From positions 62,001 to 126,000 of the forward strand of contig CAJSZV010000008.1 in NCBI GenBank assembly GCA_910574345.1: a stretch of DNA of 64,000 nucleotides, in the 5' to 3' direction. Source of the DNA: Clostridiaceae bacterium. Its GTDB lineage: Bacteria > Bacillota > Clostridia > Lachnospirales > Lachnospiraceae. The translations under genes were made by a program, and so were the position numbers. The notes beneath the pieces were generated by a model. That model saw only the letters and a program-made list of their open reading frames with translations, was not told the DNA's origin and searched no databases. Below are positions 8,314 to 16,898 of the stretch, in pieces (the first letter of the stretch is position 1; each line of letters begins with the position of its first letter).

Positions 8314-10131
8314 TTATTCAACCGTAACGGATTTGGCCAGATTTCTCGGCTGGTCCACGTCTAAATTTTTACCCACAGACGCATAGTAGGCGATGAGCTG
8401 GAGAATCACCGCAATGGGGAAGACCGTAAAGCGATCGTCCAGGTCAGGGATTCGGATATGAATGTCCGCCAGGCCTTGGTCCGCCTGAGCATGTTCCTTG
8501 GTCAGCAGGATGACAAAAGCGCCCCTCGCTTTTACCTCCCGCACATTGGAGATCATCTTGGAAAATACGTGCTCCTGGGTGGCGATGGCGATCACAGGCA
8601 CATCCTGAGTGATGAGGGCGATGGTTCCGTGTTTTAACTCCCCGGCGGCATAGGCCTCTGCGTGAATATAGGAGATTTCTTTCAGCTTCAGCGCGCCTTC
8701 CAAGGAGAACGCATAGTCCAGACCGCGGCCCATGAAGAAGGTATCTTGCTGATTGATTAGGTGGGTCACCATATTTTTTTCTTCGATTTTCCGGCTGATC
8801 ATGGTCTCCATAGCGGGAATGGCATCCAGGAGGTCCGTTAAGAAGGCGGATGCCTGGCTTTTCGTAAAGCTGCCTCTCACAAGGGCCATGCGGCAGCTGA
8901 TCATATAGAGGGCGGCCAGCTGTACGGAATAAGCCTTGGTACTGGCAACGGCGATCTCAGGACCGGCATGAGTGTACAATACATAGTCGCTCTCTCTGGC
9001 GATGGTGGAACCTTTGACGTTGACAATGGAAAGAGTCCTGGAGCCGTAGCTTTTCGAAAGACGCAGAGCTGCCAAAGTGTCAATGGTTTCTCCTGACTGA
9101 GAGATTATGATTACCAGAGTATGTTCATTGATGAGAGGCTCCTCATATCGGAATTCCGAGGCAATGGACACCATAACGGGAATTCTTAAAACCGGTTCCA
9201 TCAGGGCTCTGGCCACCATTCCTGCATGCATGGCGGTTCCGCAGGCAACGATATGAATCTGGCTGCATCCGGCAAAGATATCATCAGGTATCCCGTCGTC
9301 CGTAAAGTCAGGGAGACCTTTGGCCATTCTGGGGAGGATGGTGTTCTTCATGGCTTCCGGCTGTTCATGTATCTCTTTCAGCATGAAATGGGGGAAGCCG
9401 TTTTTCATGGCTGCATCGGTGTTCCAGTTGATCTCCATCATCTCAGGAGCGGTTTTTTCGCCGTCCAGGTTAAAGACAGAGATCTTGTAGCCGGTGATTT
9501 TTACGATATGACCTTCGGGGACCACAAAATAACTTTTGGTATAGGGAATGAGGGCGGTTAAGTCCGAGGCGATGAGAGCGCCGGAGGGAGTATAGGATGC
9601 TACCAAGGGGCTTACGCTGCGGATAGCGTAGATCTCTCCGGGGCGGTCGTCAAACATGATGCAGAAAGCGTAGGAACCGACAATGCACTCTGCAAGCTTT
9701 CTGATGGCGCTTTGGGCGTCTCCGTCATAGAAGCGGTCAAGAATCCAGGCTGCCACCTCCGAATCGGTCTGGGACAGGAGACTGGATTCTAAGTCAAACT
9801 CCTGAGTAAGTCTGTGATAGTTTTCGATAATTCCGTTGTGAATCAGTGTGACGCGCCCTGCTCTGTGGGGATGGGCGTTGACATCGCTGACTCCGCCATG
9901 GGTGGCCCATCTGGTGTGACCGATCCCGCAGTGGGATCCGTCGCCGGCAGAGGAAAGGGTTTCTTTTAATTTTGCAACTTTTCCCGTTTCTTTTACTACA
10001 TGTACCTTGGAAGCCGTATCAAAATAACCGATTCCCGCACTGTCATATCCGCGGTATTCAAGCTGTGACAGTCCGTTTAATAAAATATTTCCGGCCTCCA
10101 AAGGGCCGCTGTATCCAATAATTCCACACAT
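8314..10131 (-). CDS. glmS: Glutamine-fructose-6-phosphate aminotransferase
   Basis: A 605-residue enzyme making glucosamine-6-phosphate from fructose-6-phosphate and glutamine, the committed step to peptidoglycan and amino sugars. The N terminus MCGIIGYSG exposes the catalytic Cys after Met removal, and the class II amidotransferase domain runs to about residue 220 (HTRWATHGGVSDVNAHPH, HNGIIENY). Two SIS domains follow (HIVACGTAMHAG, SQSGETIDT, GRGLDYAFSLEGALKLKEISYIHAEAYAAGELKHG). The C terminus ends NLAKSVTVE as expected. Expression is controlled by the ribozyme in its leader at about 10200-10426. Confidence 0.98.
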   Translation of the reverse strand: MCGIIGYSGPLEAGNILLNGLSQLEYRGYDSAGIGYFDTASKVHVVKETGKVAKLKETLSSAGDGSHCGIGHTRWATHGGVSDVNAHPHRAGRVTLIHNGIIENYHRLTQEFDLESSLLSQTDSEVAAWILDRFYDGDAQSAIRKLAECIVGSYAFCIMFDDRPGEIYAIRSVSPLVASYTPSGALIASDLTALIPYTKSYFVVPEGHIVKITGYKISVFNLDGEKTAPEMMEINWNTDAAMKNGFPHFMLKEIHEQPEAMKNTILPRMAKGLPDFTDDGIPDDIFAGCSQIHIVACGTAMHAGMVARALMEPVLRIPVMVSIASEFRYEEPLINEHTLVIIISQSGETIDTLAALRLSKSYGSRTLSIVNVKGSTIARESDYVLYTHAGPEIAVASTKAYSVQLAALYMISCRMALVRGSFTKSQASAFLTDLLDAIPAMETMISRKIEEKNMVTHLINQQDTFFMGRGLDYAFSLEGALKLKEISYIHAEAYAAGELKHGTIALITQDVPVIAIATQEHVFSKMISNVREVKARGAFVILLTKEHAQADQGLADIHIRIPDLDDRFTVFPIAVILQLIAYYASVGKNLDVDQPRNLAKSVTVE

Positions 10132-10199
10132 AATCTTTGATTCTCCAATCTGGTCCCATATTTTTGCTGCCGTTCACAGGCGTCCGGTGAACGCAACTG

Positions 10200-10426
10200 C
10201 GTATTTTTCCACAACAAAGAAGCCCCAGCTCTGTGGCTTTGGCTGTTGTCTGGCTGTTTTGGCTGCAGTCCGTTTGTTTTGCGGTTACCCGCATATTTCA
10301 CACTGCATGACGTGCCCAAAACGGCACGGAAGGGCATCCGCCGAAGATTCGATAAACCCTCCACCTCGTTAACCTGAGCCTGCCGGATGGCTCCGTTCAC
10401 GTTCGCAGATTCAGGTGCATGGCGCT
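10200..10426 (-). ncRNA. glmS ribozyme (glucosamine-6-phosphate-activated self-cleaving leader)
   Basis: Read on the minus strand, the leader contains the elements of this class in order. AGCGCC at 10426-10421 is the cleavage site, expected between 10426 and 10425. The core at about 10372-10333 reads TTAACGAGGTGGAGGG, then TTTATCGAATCTTCGGCGG and ATGCCC. GCGGGTAACCGC at 10292-10281 and the P3/P4 helices follow. When glucosamine-6-phosphate accumulates, the RNA cleaves itself and the mRNA is degraded. The 5 prime end is precise; the 3 prime boundary is approximate. Confidence 0.93.
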
Positions 10427-10473
10427 TAAGATTGTTATTGACACTTATGCCTCCTGTTCATAAGGTTCCGTCT

Positions 10474-10502
10474 ATTATATCTTGATCTATCATATGCGTC
10501 AA
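10474..10502 (-). promoter_or_regulatory. Promoter of glmS
   Basis: On the minus strand TTGACG (10502-10497) and a perfect TATAAT (10479-10474) are 17 bp apart. Transcription would begin near 10467, about 40 bases before the ribozyme cleavage site, as usual for this class. Confidence 0.85.
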
Positions 10503-10640
10503 TAAGTTTCTTTGCCTTTTGAAAAGGGTTTTAATTAATTTTTAATGATTTTGTCATGTATTTTGTAAATGGAATGTGATATGATACCAAGGTTGAAAAG
10601 TCAAAATATCTCTTTTATTCTCGCGAAGGATGCTGCATAT

Positions 10641-12653
10641 ATGAAAAATCGTTTGTCAAAAAGAATAAGGTCTCTGCCTCTGTGGTTTTGGACTTCCTGC
10701 ATGATTGCAGGGGGAGTCTGCTCTGTGAAAATTTCCAGAGCTGAGATAAGGCCTTTTTATGCGGAGGTCTCCCGTAAGGAGGAAGGGACAGTTCATTTGT
10801 CCTGTATAAGGGAAAAGGCTGCCTGGCAGCCGGAAAGCAGAAGCGAATATAGATTGCTGTCTGAGGGACAAAGCAGGAGAGAGGAAGTTTTTGACGGAGC
10901 AGGTATTTGGAATCCTAAGGATTTAAGAGTTTTCAGGAACGAGACGGATTCGCCGGACCGATTGAACAGCGCCTTTTATTGCGAAGGCGGAACGCCTTGT
11001 GATGATGTCTCTGAAAGTGTTGCGGGACGAATCTATAAGGCATTGTGGGAGAAAGACTCGGAGTGGATTCATGCGATTTACAGTCTTGGACAGATTCCGC
11101 CGAAAAATATGGCGCTGCGCCTTGGGGCGCCTGATCCGAACATATCAGAGTGGAATCGAATCAATGTCACATTCCGCAATGGCGACCGTGTTCCGATCAG
11201 CGGCTATTCCAATGCCAAAGAGATACTGTCCATGGTCAGTGTATATAGTTATTTTCATGAGATAAAAGACCCTGCTTTCTTCCGGTCCTACGGGGACAGA
11301 TTGTGGAATAACTCCCATGCCTATACCATGTCCATGAGTGATGTGTATTATTGTCAGGGGGAATGCAGGTACATCGAAAAGGATATCGGCGATGAAGAAT
11401 TGGCTGTGGAGACAGCCGTAAGGCATGCGGAAGAGGAAGAAAGCCCTAGGGAAGATGACCGATATGCCGGGGAAAGCGGCACAGCCGGGGACAACGGGGC
11501 TGGCGAAAGCAGCCTGGACGGTGAAGCCGGGACAGCCGAAGGCGGCGGGACAGGCCATGAAGCGGAAAGGGGCAGTGCAGAAGTTGAGACCGGAACAGCG
11601 GAACGGGGCAGTGCAGGCAGTGAGACAGGGGCAGCCCAAAGCAGCGAGGCAGGCGGTGAAGCCGAAACCGGGACAGCTCAAAGGGGCAGTGCAGACAGTG
11701 AGAGCAGCTCGGATGAAGAGGAAACCGGGACAGCTCAAAAGGGCAGTGTAGACAGTGAAAGCAGCTCGGATGAAGAGACAGCCGAAACCAGCAAAGCGGC
11801 TGACTTAGAGGATGTTCAGGAAAGCGGGAATGATCAGGAAAACGGCCTCCAGGCTCAAAGCAGTGCTGAGAATGCAACCCCTTTAAATGCTGCCAGAGCC
11901 GTATCTCAGAACGGCAAAGAGGAAAAGGCCTGCAAAGGCCATGTGGATCTGAATATTTCCGTGAGCATCATTGGGCTCAAAGGCAGCAGAAACTTGTATT
12001 CCGTGGATTTTACAGGGAGCAAAAAGGGAACGGAGGACAGTTTATGGAGCGGATGGGATGAGACTGCCAGGTCATATGTCCAAACCATAGCGGAGCAGGA
12101 CTGGTATGATCGTTACGGACTGACCGGTTCCGACAGCATGTATGTGCGCAATCCGCTGTCAGCTTCCGAAGTGGAGGCTTATCTGGCTATGATTCCTCCC
12201 GGTACGTCTCCCCAACGGCGGGAGATTGTAAAGCAGGCTCTTATGTCTGTGGGATGCATTCCCTACTACTGGGGAGGGAAACCTTCAGCAGGAGGGTTCG
12301 AGGGAAATGGTTTCGGGACTGTTGTTCCGGCTGATGAAGACGGAAGAGTCTTAAGGGGACTGGACTGTTCCGGCTGGATCAACTGGGTCTACTGGACTGC
12401 ATTGGGGGAACGTCTGCCCTATGAGAGTACTGCCGGTCTTATGGGCTGCGGAAGGGAAGTCGCGAAAGAAGACCTGCAGGCCGGAGACATTCTCATTCGG
12501 GGAGGCGAAGAGCGCCATGTATATATGTTTTTGGCATGGGCCGGGGACGGCTCCATGTATTTGATTCATGAGACCACAGGGACGGTCAACAATGTAACGA
12601 TCAATACCTATGATCTGGATTTGCCCTATTATAGAAGTTTGGTAACTGATTGA
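10641..12653 (+). CDS. Secreted NlpC/P60-type cell-wall hydrolase with repetitive linker
   Basis: The frame is open from 10569, but the ATG at 10641 gives a signal peptide (MKNRLSKRIRSLPLWFWTSC) and lies downstream of an extended -10 (TGATATGAT, 10577-10585) that overlaps the earlier starts; its own ribosome site is weak. The product is 670 residues. An N-terminal unknown region is followed by an acidic Gly/Ser/Glu/Ala linker at about residues 265-425, including two 57-bp tandem repeats. The C-terminal NlpC/P60 domain (about residues 528-660) has the catalytic Cys in RGLDCSGW (about Cys576) and His in RHVYMF (about His626). It probably cleaves peptidoglycan stem peptides. The next gene, an LCP protein, also acts on the wall. 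Confidence 0.85.
   Translation: MKNRLSKRIRSLPLWFWTSCMIAGGVCSVKISRAEIRPFYAEVSRKEEGTVHLSCIREKAAWQPESRSEYRLLSEGQSRREEVFDGAGIWNPKDLRVFRNETDSPDRLNSAFYCEGGTPCDDVSESVAGRIYKALWEKDSEWIHAIYSLGQIPPKNMALRLGAPDPNISEWNRINVTFRNGDRVPISGYSNAKEILSMVSVYSYFHEIKDPAFFRSYGDRLWNNSHAYTMSMSDVYYCQGECRYIEKDIGDEELAVETAVRHAEEEESPREDDRYAGESGTAGDNGAGESSLDGEAGTAEGGGTGHEAERGSAEVETGTAERGSAGSETGAAQSSEAGGEAETGTAQRGSADSESSSDEEETGTAQKGSVDSESSSDEETAETSKAADLEDVQESGNDQENGLQAQSSAENATPLNAARAVSQNGKEEKACKGHVDLNISVSIIGLKGSRNLYSVDFTGSKKGTEDSLWSGWDETARSYVQTIAEQDWYDRYGLTGSDSMYVRNPLSASEVEAYLAMIPPGTSPQRREIVKQALMSVGCIPYYWGGKPSAGGFEGNGFGTVVPADEDGRVLRGLDCSGWINWVYWTALGERLPYESTAGLMGCGREVAKEDLQAGDILIRGGEERHVYMFLAWAGDGSMYLIHETTGTVNNVTINTYDLDLPYYRSLVTD
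11664..11777 (+). repeat. Two 57-bp tandem repeats inside the NlpC/P60 gene
   Basis: Units 11664-11720 and 11721-11777 differ at only a few positions and encode ETGTAQ(R/K)GS followed by an Asp/Ser/Glu stretch. Shorter, more diverged copies (GTAE, GSAGSETG) extend back to about 11470. The unit length is a multiple of three, so copy changes would keep the frame. Confidence 0.85.
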
Positions 12654-12729
12654 TGGACAAGCTGTGCACGGTTTGTGCCGGCCTGTGATAATACAAGGAA
12701 GCCTAAGGCAGGCTGATGAGGGATAATGT

Positions 12730-14529
12730 ATGGAATATGATGATGAATTAGAGCGGATGCGCAGACGCAGACAGAGGACAGGCTCAGAAGGGCAGAGAGG
12801 GAGGCGCTCTTCAGGACAGCTTAAGGAAGCGCCGAAAAGGTCGGTGCCCCCCAGGGAGGTCCGCCGTCGGAGAGAGGCAGAGTTAAACATTATAGAGTTT
12901 GATGATTTGGAGTCCCCAAGGCCAAAAGCAACCAGGCCGAAACACCATGGCAGGGCCTATAGGCAAAGAGCCTATGAGGAAAGAGAATATGAGGAAATCA
13001 ATTATGATGATTATGATGAAATTCAATATGATGACACAGAATATGAAAAGACATCAAAGGGATCATCAAAAAAGCGTAAGAACAAGCGAAAAAAGAAACG
13101 CAGATTTGGTTTCCTGAAACTTCTTATGCTTTGCATCCTCATAGCCGGCGGATATCTGGCCTATACATTCCTGTGGACGGGAACAGGAGTCTGGACCGTG
13201 GCAGTGTTCGGTGTGGATTCCAGAAACGGAAGCCTGGAAAAAGGAGCTCTCTCCGATGTGGAGATGCTCTGTGTTATTGACCGGGGAACCGGTGAGATAA
13301 AGCTGCTGTCCGTATATCGTGATACTTACATGGAGATTCATCCTGACGGAACCTATCACAAAATCAACGAAGCTTATTTCAAAGGCGGTCACGAACAGGC
13401 TGTAGAGGCTCTGGAACGCAATCTGGATGTGAAGATTGATGATTATGCTACATTTAACTGGAAAGCCGTGGCTGATGCCATCACCATTCTGGGAGGCATT
13501 GACCTGGAGATCTCCGACAGTGAATTTCAGTACATCAACGGTTTTATCACGGAGACCGTGGAATCCACAGGACTTGGCTCCCACCACCTGGAACATGGGG
13601 GGATGAATCATTTGGATGGCGTACAGGCTGTGGCATATGCCCGCTTAAGACTGATGGATACGGATTACAACCGGACTGCCAGGCAGCGTCTTGTCATTCA
13701 GCTGGCGCTGAATAAGGCGAAGGAGGCAGATATGAAGACCCGCATTGCCCTTGTGCAGGCCATTATCCCCCAGCTGTCCACCAGCATTGGCATTGATGAT
13801 CTCCTTCCCATGGCGAAAAATGTCAGAAAGTATCATATCGGGGAGACAGGAGGCTTTCCGTTCTCACGGGGGGAGACCGACATCGGCAAGAAAGACTGTG
13901 TCATTCCTCTGACCCTGGAAAGCAATGTGGTTCAGCTTCATCAGTTTCTGTATGGGACCGAGAATTATGTGCCTTCCCAAACCGTGAGGCAGATCAGTGC
14001 CAGAATTGCCTCTGACAGCGGAATGGGTCAGGTGGCAGAAAATGCTCCGGAAGCTAAAATCTTGGGACAGCGGGCTCTGGAAGGGGAAAATGCACCGGAA
14101 AGTTCGGGAAAAGGTTCCGGCGGAGGAGATAATCAGGGGATGCCGTCTGAGACAGCGCCCTCAAAGCCGCCGGAAACGGAGGCTCCTTCGGAAGGCATTT
14201 ATGAGGAAGAGTCTGCAGAGGAATCCTCAGAAGAAAGCAGTTCAGAAGAAGAGACCACAGGAGCGAAAGAAACAGTGGTTCCTATGCCGGAAGACAGCAG
14301 TTCATCGGATCCGGAAAGTGACGGCCCCGGCGGTCCCGCCTCCAATCCTGCGAACTCTGACGGCCCTGGAAGCGGCAGTTTAAATCCCGGCTCATCAGAA
14401 GCAGATAATGACGGTCCGGGTTCCTCCGGTTCTGACAATCCGGATGCCGAGCCGTCTCATGCCGGACCTCAGGTATATGATGAAAAACCTGTCATAGAGA
14501 CACAGGAAGTTGGTCCCGGAGTGCCCTAA
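12730..14529 (+). CDS. LCP (LytR-CpsA-Psr) family glycopolymer transferase
   Basis: A 599-residue membrane protein. A long basic/acidic cytoplasmic region (residues 1-125) with many Tyr/Asp residues precedes one transmembrane helix (about 128-148). The extracellular LCP domain then runs to about residue 400. Family motifs are FGVDSR, SDVEMLCVID, SVYRDTYM, KINEAYFKGG and the Arg-rich AYARLR...DYNRTARQR that binds polyprenyl pyrophosphate. LCP enzymes attach wall polymers to peptidoglycan. The C-terminal 170 residues are low complexity (Pro, Ser, Glu, then Gly/Asp/Pro repeats) and probably span the wall. It begins 76 bp after the NlpC/P60 gene and may share its transcript. Confidence 0.92.
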   Translation: MEYDDELERMRRRRQRTGSEGQRGRRSSGQLKEAPKRSVPPREVRRRREAELNIIEFDDLESPRPKATRPKHHGRAYRQRAYEEREYEEINYDDYDEIQYDDTEYEKTSKGSSKKRKNKRKKKRRFGFLKLLMLCILIAGGYLAYTFLWTGTGVWTVAVFGVDSRNGSLEKGALSDVEMLCVIDRGTGEIKLLSVYRDTYMEIHPDGTYHKINEAYFKGGHEQAVEALERNLDVKIDDYATFNWKAVADAITILGGIDLEISDSEFQYINGFITETVESTGLGSHHLEHGGMNHLDGVQAVAYARLRLMDTDYNRTARQRLVIQLALNKAKEADMKTRIALVQAIIPQLSTSIGIDDLLPMAKNVRKYHIGETGGFPFSRGETDIGKKDCVIPLTLESNVVQLHQFLYGTENYVPSQTVRQISARIASDSGMGQVAENAPEAKILGQRALEGENAPESSGKGSGGGDNQGMPSETAPSKPPETEAPSEGIYEEESAEESSEESSSEEETTGAKETVVPMPEDSSSSDPESDGPGGPASNPANSDGPGSGSLNPGSSEADNDGPGSSGSDNPDAEPSHAGPQVYDEKPVIETQEVGPGVP

Positions 14530-14542
14530 GACGAAAAAGAAG

Positions 14543-14571
14543 TTGATTTTTAGGAAACATTACAGTACAAT
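14543..14571 (+). promoter_or_regulatory. Promoter of folT
   Basis: TTGATT (14543-14548) and TACAAT (14566-14571) are 17 bp apart, placing the start near 14578, just ahead of the riboswitch. Confidence 0.65.
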
Positions 14572-14593
14572 AGATTGAAAATAAAATAAGAAG

Positions 14594-14691
14594 AGCAGAG
14601 TAGGCCCATACGCGTTAAGTGCCGGCTGGACGGGGAGTTGACAGCCGGACGAAAAGAGATTTCTTGCGGTGCATGGGCCGCATCCCGCTGC
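14594..14691 (+). promoter_or_regulatory. Tetrahydrofolate (THF) riboswitch
   Basis: The class signature is readable in order: GAGTAG at about 14599, then ACGCGTTAAGTGCCGG (14610-14625), a stem GCCGGCTG/CAGCCGG, and the distal GCGGTGCATGGGCCGCATCC (14666-14685). GGCCCAT (14603-14609) pairs with ATGGGCC (14673-14679), and GCAG pairs with CTGC at the base. This RNA binds reduced folates and usually represses folate uptake genes, which agrees with the folT gene 60 bases downstream. How binding is converted to control was not worked out; a small AGATA/TATCT stem lies after it. Confidence 0.92.
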
Positions 14692-14750
14692 AATGGAAGA
14701 TAGGATTATCTCCTGTTGTGGTAAGAGGTCTGCAAAGGAGGTAATTTTTT

Positions 14751-15308
14751 ATGAAAAAATTGGCAACTTTGTTCCAGGATTCTTACAATGAACTGAAATC
14801 TGTCAGGACAGTAACCACCATGGCCATGTTTGCCGCCATGGGTATTATCTTGGGTTCCCTGACCATCCAGATCGGCGACTTTATTAAGATCGGATTTTCC
14901 ACGATTGCCAATCAATTTGTGTATTATCTGTTCGGGCCGGCAGCAGGCATGTTTTTCGGAGGCGCCCTGGATATTCTTAAATATCTGGTGAAGCCCACAG
15001 GTGCCTTTTTTCCAGGATGGACCGTGGGTGCCATGCTTGCAGGTCTTATCTACGGATGCTTTTTTTATAAAAAGAAATTAAGTATCTGGCGGGTGCTGGC
15101 TGCGGAGCTGACCGTATCCGTTGTCTGCAACATGATTCTGGGAACATTGTGGCTGGATATCATGTACGGGAAAGGATTTTTTGTGCTGCTGCCTGTGAGG
15201 GTGATGAAAAATCTGGCTATGTGGCCGGTAAATTCTTTCCTTTTTTACACCATGACATGGGCGCTGGAACAATCGGGAGTCTTTCGGGCGATCCGCAGGT
15301 CAGCTTGA
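14751..15308 (+). CDS. folT: ECF transporter S component for folate
   Basis: A 185-residue integral membrane protein with about six hydrophobic segments. S components bind the vitamin and work with a shared EcfA-EcfA'-EcfT module, which is not in the window. Substrate assignment to folate rests mainly on the THF riboswitch immediately upstream and on family-like sequence (AMFAAMGIILGS, GDFIKIGFS, GPAAGMFFGGALDILKYLVKP). An excellent AAAGGAGG site precedes the ATG. It is followed by pyrE, which has its own promoter. Confidence 0.9.
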   Translation: MKKLATLFQDSYNELKSVRTVTTMAMFAAMGIILGSLTIQIGDFIKIGFSTIANQFVYYLFGPAAGMFFGGALDILKYLVKPTGAFFPGWTVGAMLAGLIYGCFFYKKKLSIWRVLAAELTVSVVCNMILGTLWLDIMYGKGFFVLLPVRVMKNLAMWPVNSFLFYTMTWALEQSGVFRAIRRSA

Positions 15309-15327
15309 CAATCCAAGGAAAAACGGT

Positions 15328-15356
15328 TGAATATGCCTATGGAATATGATAAAATT
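15328..15356 (+). promoter_or_regulatory. Promoter of pyrE
   Basis: TTGAAT (15328-15333) and TAAAAT (15351-15356) are 17 bp apart, about 60 bases before the pyrE start. No PyrR-type attenuator was recognised in the short leader. Confidence 0.65.
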
Positions 15357-15414
15357 GGTAAGATATGAGAGTAAAAAGAGTTTAAATTACCCATGAATAA
15401 AGGAGAGGCGGCAT

Positions 15415-16089
15415 ATGGAGAAGTATAAGCAGGAGTTTATCGAATTTATGGTGGAGAGCCAGGTGCTGAAATTCGGCGAGTTTACATTGAAGAGCGGAAG
15501 AAAGTCCCCGTTTTTTATGAATGCCGGGGCCTATGTTACCGGTTCTCAGCTGCGCAGACTGGGGCAGTATTATGCCAAGGCGATTCATGACCATTACGGT
15601 GAAGATTTTGATGTGCTGTTCGGACCTGCTTATAAGGGGATTCCTTTAAGTGTAGCCGCTGCCATCGCTTTTAGCGAGCTCTATGGAAAGGACATTAAGT
15701 ACTGTTCCAACCGCAAGGAGGAGAAGGACCACGGAGATGCGGGAATTCTCCTTGGTAGTCCCATTAAGGACGGGGACAGAGTGGTGATCATTGAAGACGT
15801 GACCACATCGGGCAAGTCCATTGAAGAGACCTTCCCCATCATAAAAGCTCAGGGGGATGTAGAGATTGTGGGGCTTATGGTGTCCCTCAACCGCATGGAG
15901 AGGGGAAAAGGCCATAAGAGCGCCCTGGAGGAGATTCAGGAGCTTTACGGCTTCAAAGCCAATGCCATCGTATCCATGAAGGATGTGGTGGAACATCTCT
16001 ATAACAAGGAATGCCTGGGTCAGATCGTCATCGATGATAAAATCAAGGCTGCCATTGATGCATATTATGAGCAGTACGGTGCAAAGTAA
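15415..16089 (+). CDS. pyrE: Orotate phosphoribosyltransferase
   Basis: A 224-residue enzyme joining orotate and PRPP to give orotidine 5 prime-phosphate in pyrimidine synthesis. The PRPP motif VVIIEDVTTSGKS is intact, with the upstream FGPAYKGIPLS and the Lys/Arg pair in CSNRKEEKDHG. GERGG-like N-terminal sequence (FTLKSGRKSPFFMNAG) is also typical. AGGAG lies just before the ATG. Other pyrimidine genes are not in the window. A 49-residue membrane peptide gene follows after 18 bp. Confidence 0.96.
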   Translation: MEKYKQEFIEFMVESQVLKFGEFTLKSGRKSPFFMNAGAYVTGSQLRRLGQYYAKAIHDHYGEDFDVLFGPAYKGIPLSVAAAIAFSELYGKDIKYCSNRKEEKDHGDAGILLGSPIKDGDRVVIIEDVTTSGKSIEETFPIIKAQGDVEIVGLMVSLNRMERGKGHKSALEEIQELYGFKANAIVSMKDVVEHLYNKECLGQIVIDDKIKAAIDAYYEQYGAK

Positions 16090-16107
16090 AAGCAAAGGAG
16101 AGCAGAC

Positions 16108-16257
16108 ATGGAAAGAATCTATAAGACGATGAGAAATATTGGCGCCGCCAATATTGCCATAGGTATTGTATTGATCAGTGTTGGTGTAATCTCAGGAATT
16201 GTATCCATTGTTACCGGCGCTGTTTTGCTGAAGAGAAAATCAGAAATTACGTTTTAG
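16108..16257 (+). CDS. Small 49-residue membrane peptide
   Basis: A short gene with ATG at 16108, an AAAGGAG ribosome site seven bases upstream, and a stop at 16255-16257. The peptide begins MERIYKTMRNIGAANIAIG and has one long hydrophobic helix (about residues 13-41, rich in Ile, Val, Gly) followed by the basic tail LLKRKSEITF. It is probably a single-pass or hairpin membrane protein. It lies 18 bp after pyrE and directly before a strong terminator, so it is likely the last gene of the pyrE transcript. No function is known to me. Confidence 0.75.
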   Translation: MERIYKTMRNIGAANIAIGIVLISVGVISGIVSIVTGAVLLKRKSEITF

Positions 16258-16260
16258 GAG

Positions 16261-16294
16261 AAAGGCAGTATCTTCACAGGGGGATACTGCCTTT
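16261..16294 (+). terminator. Rho-independent terminator
   Basis: AAAGGCAGTATC (16261-16272) pairs with GATACTGCCTTT (16283-16294) over 12 bp around a ten-base loop, four bases after the small membrane gene's stop. Confidence 0.85.
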
Positions 16295-16397
16295 GTGTGT
16301 CTGCGCGCCAAGAACATCATGGGCGGTGTGCTTACAAAGAAACGCCGCTTCATGGGGTGCGGGATTGAAAAAGGAAGATGGCAGGAGTTGTATCTGG

Positions 16398-16898
16398 ATG
16401 ATTCGAAACACTACAAGAAATCAAAAATTCGGCTGGGTACTGTTTGTTTTGTATCTGATCGCCTTAACATATCTGATGTTTTTTGCTGAGATTATGGGAA
16501 GAACCGGCAACACAGGAGGGGAATATGCCTATAATCTGGAATTATTTAAAGAGATTAAACGCTTTTACATTTATCGGGAACAGCTGGGGTGGAAAGCGGT
16601 GACGCTGAATCTGGGAGGCAATGTGGTTGGATTTATGCCTTTCGGATTTTTTCTTCCTATTGTCAGCAGAAGGGGGAGAAAGTGGTACAATACATTTTTT
16701 CTTGGATTTTTCTTAAGTCTCTGTATCGAGGTCACTCAGCTGGTGTTTAAGGTTGGGAGTTTTGATGTGGATGATCTGTTGTTGAATACCATTGGAGGAA
16801 TTCTTGGATTTTTCTGTTACCGGCTGGTACAGAAAATCCGCATAAGGAGGAAATTACGTGCCAAAAAGGACAGGGAAACGGCATATTTCGGGGAATAG
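16398..16898 (+). CDS. VanZ-like family membrane protein
   Basis: A 166-residue protein. The frame is open back to 16293, but that start lies in the preceding terminator; the ATG at 16398 has GCAGGAG ten bases upstream and gives an N terminus followed by a transmembrane segment (GWVLFVLYLIALTYLMFF). The VanZ pattern is clear: LNLGGNVVGFMPFGFFLPIV, then FFLGFFLSLCIEVTQLVF and FDVDDLLLNTIGGILGF. VanZ proteins have four helices; one family member gives low-level teicoplanin resistance, while most have no known role. Its 3 prime end overlaps the next gene by 41 bp. No van genes are nearby. Confidence 0.88.
   Translation: MIRNTTRNQKFGWVLFVLYLIALTYLMFFAEIMGRTGNTGGEYAYNLELFKEIKRFYIYREQLGWKAVTLNLGGNVVGFMPFGFFLPIVSRRGRKWYNTFFLGFFLSLCIEVTQLVFKVGSFDVDDLLLNTIGGILGFFCYRLVQKIRIRRKLRAKKDRETAYFGE

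Noticed and set aside
10077-10400. Minus-strand open frame of 107 codons upstream of glmS
   Set aside because: It lies wholly on the glmS ribozyme, overlaps the glmS start region and has no ribosome site; the sequence is explained by RNA structure.
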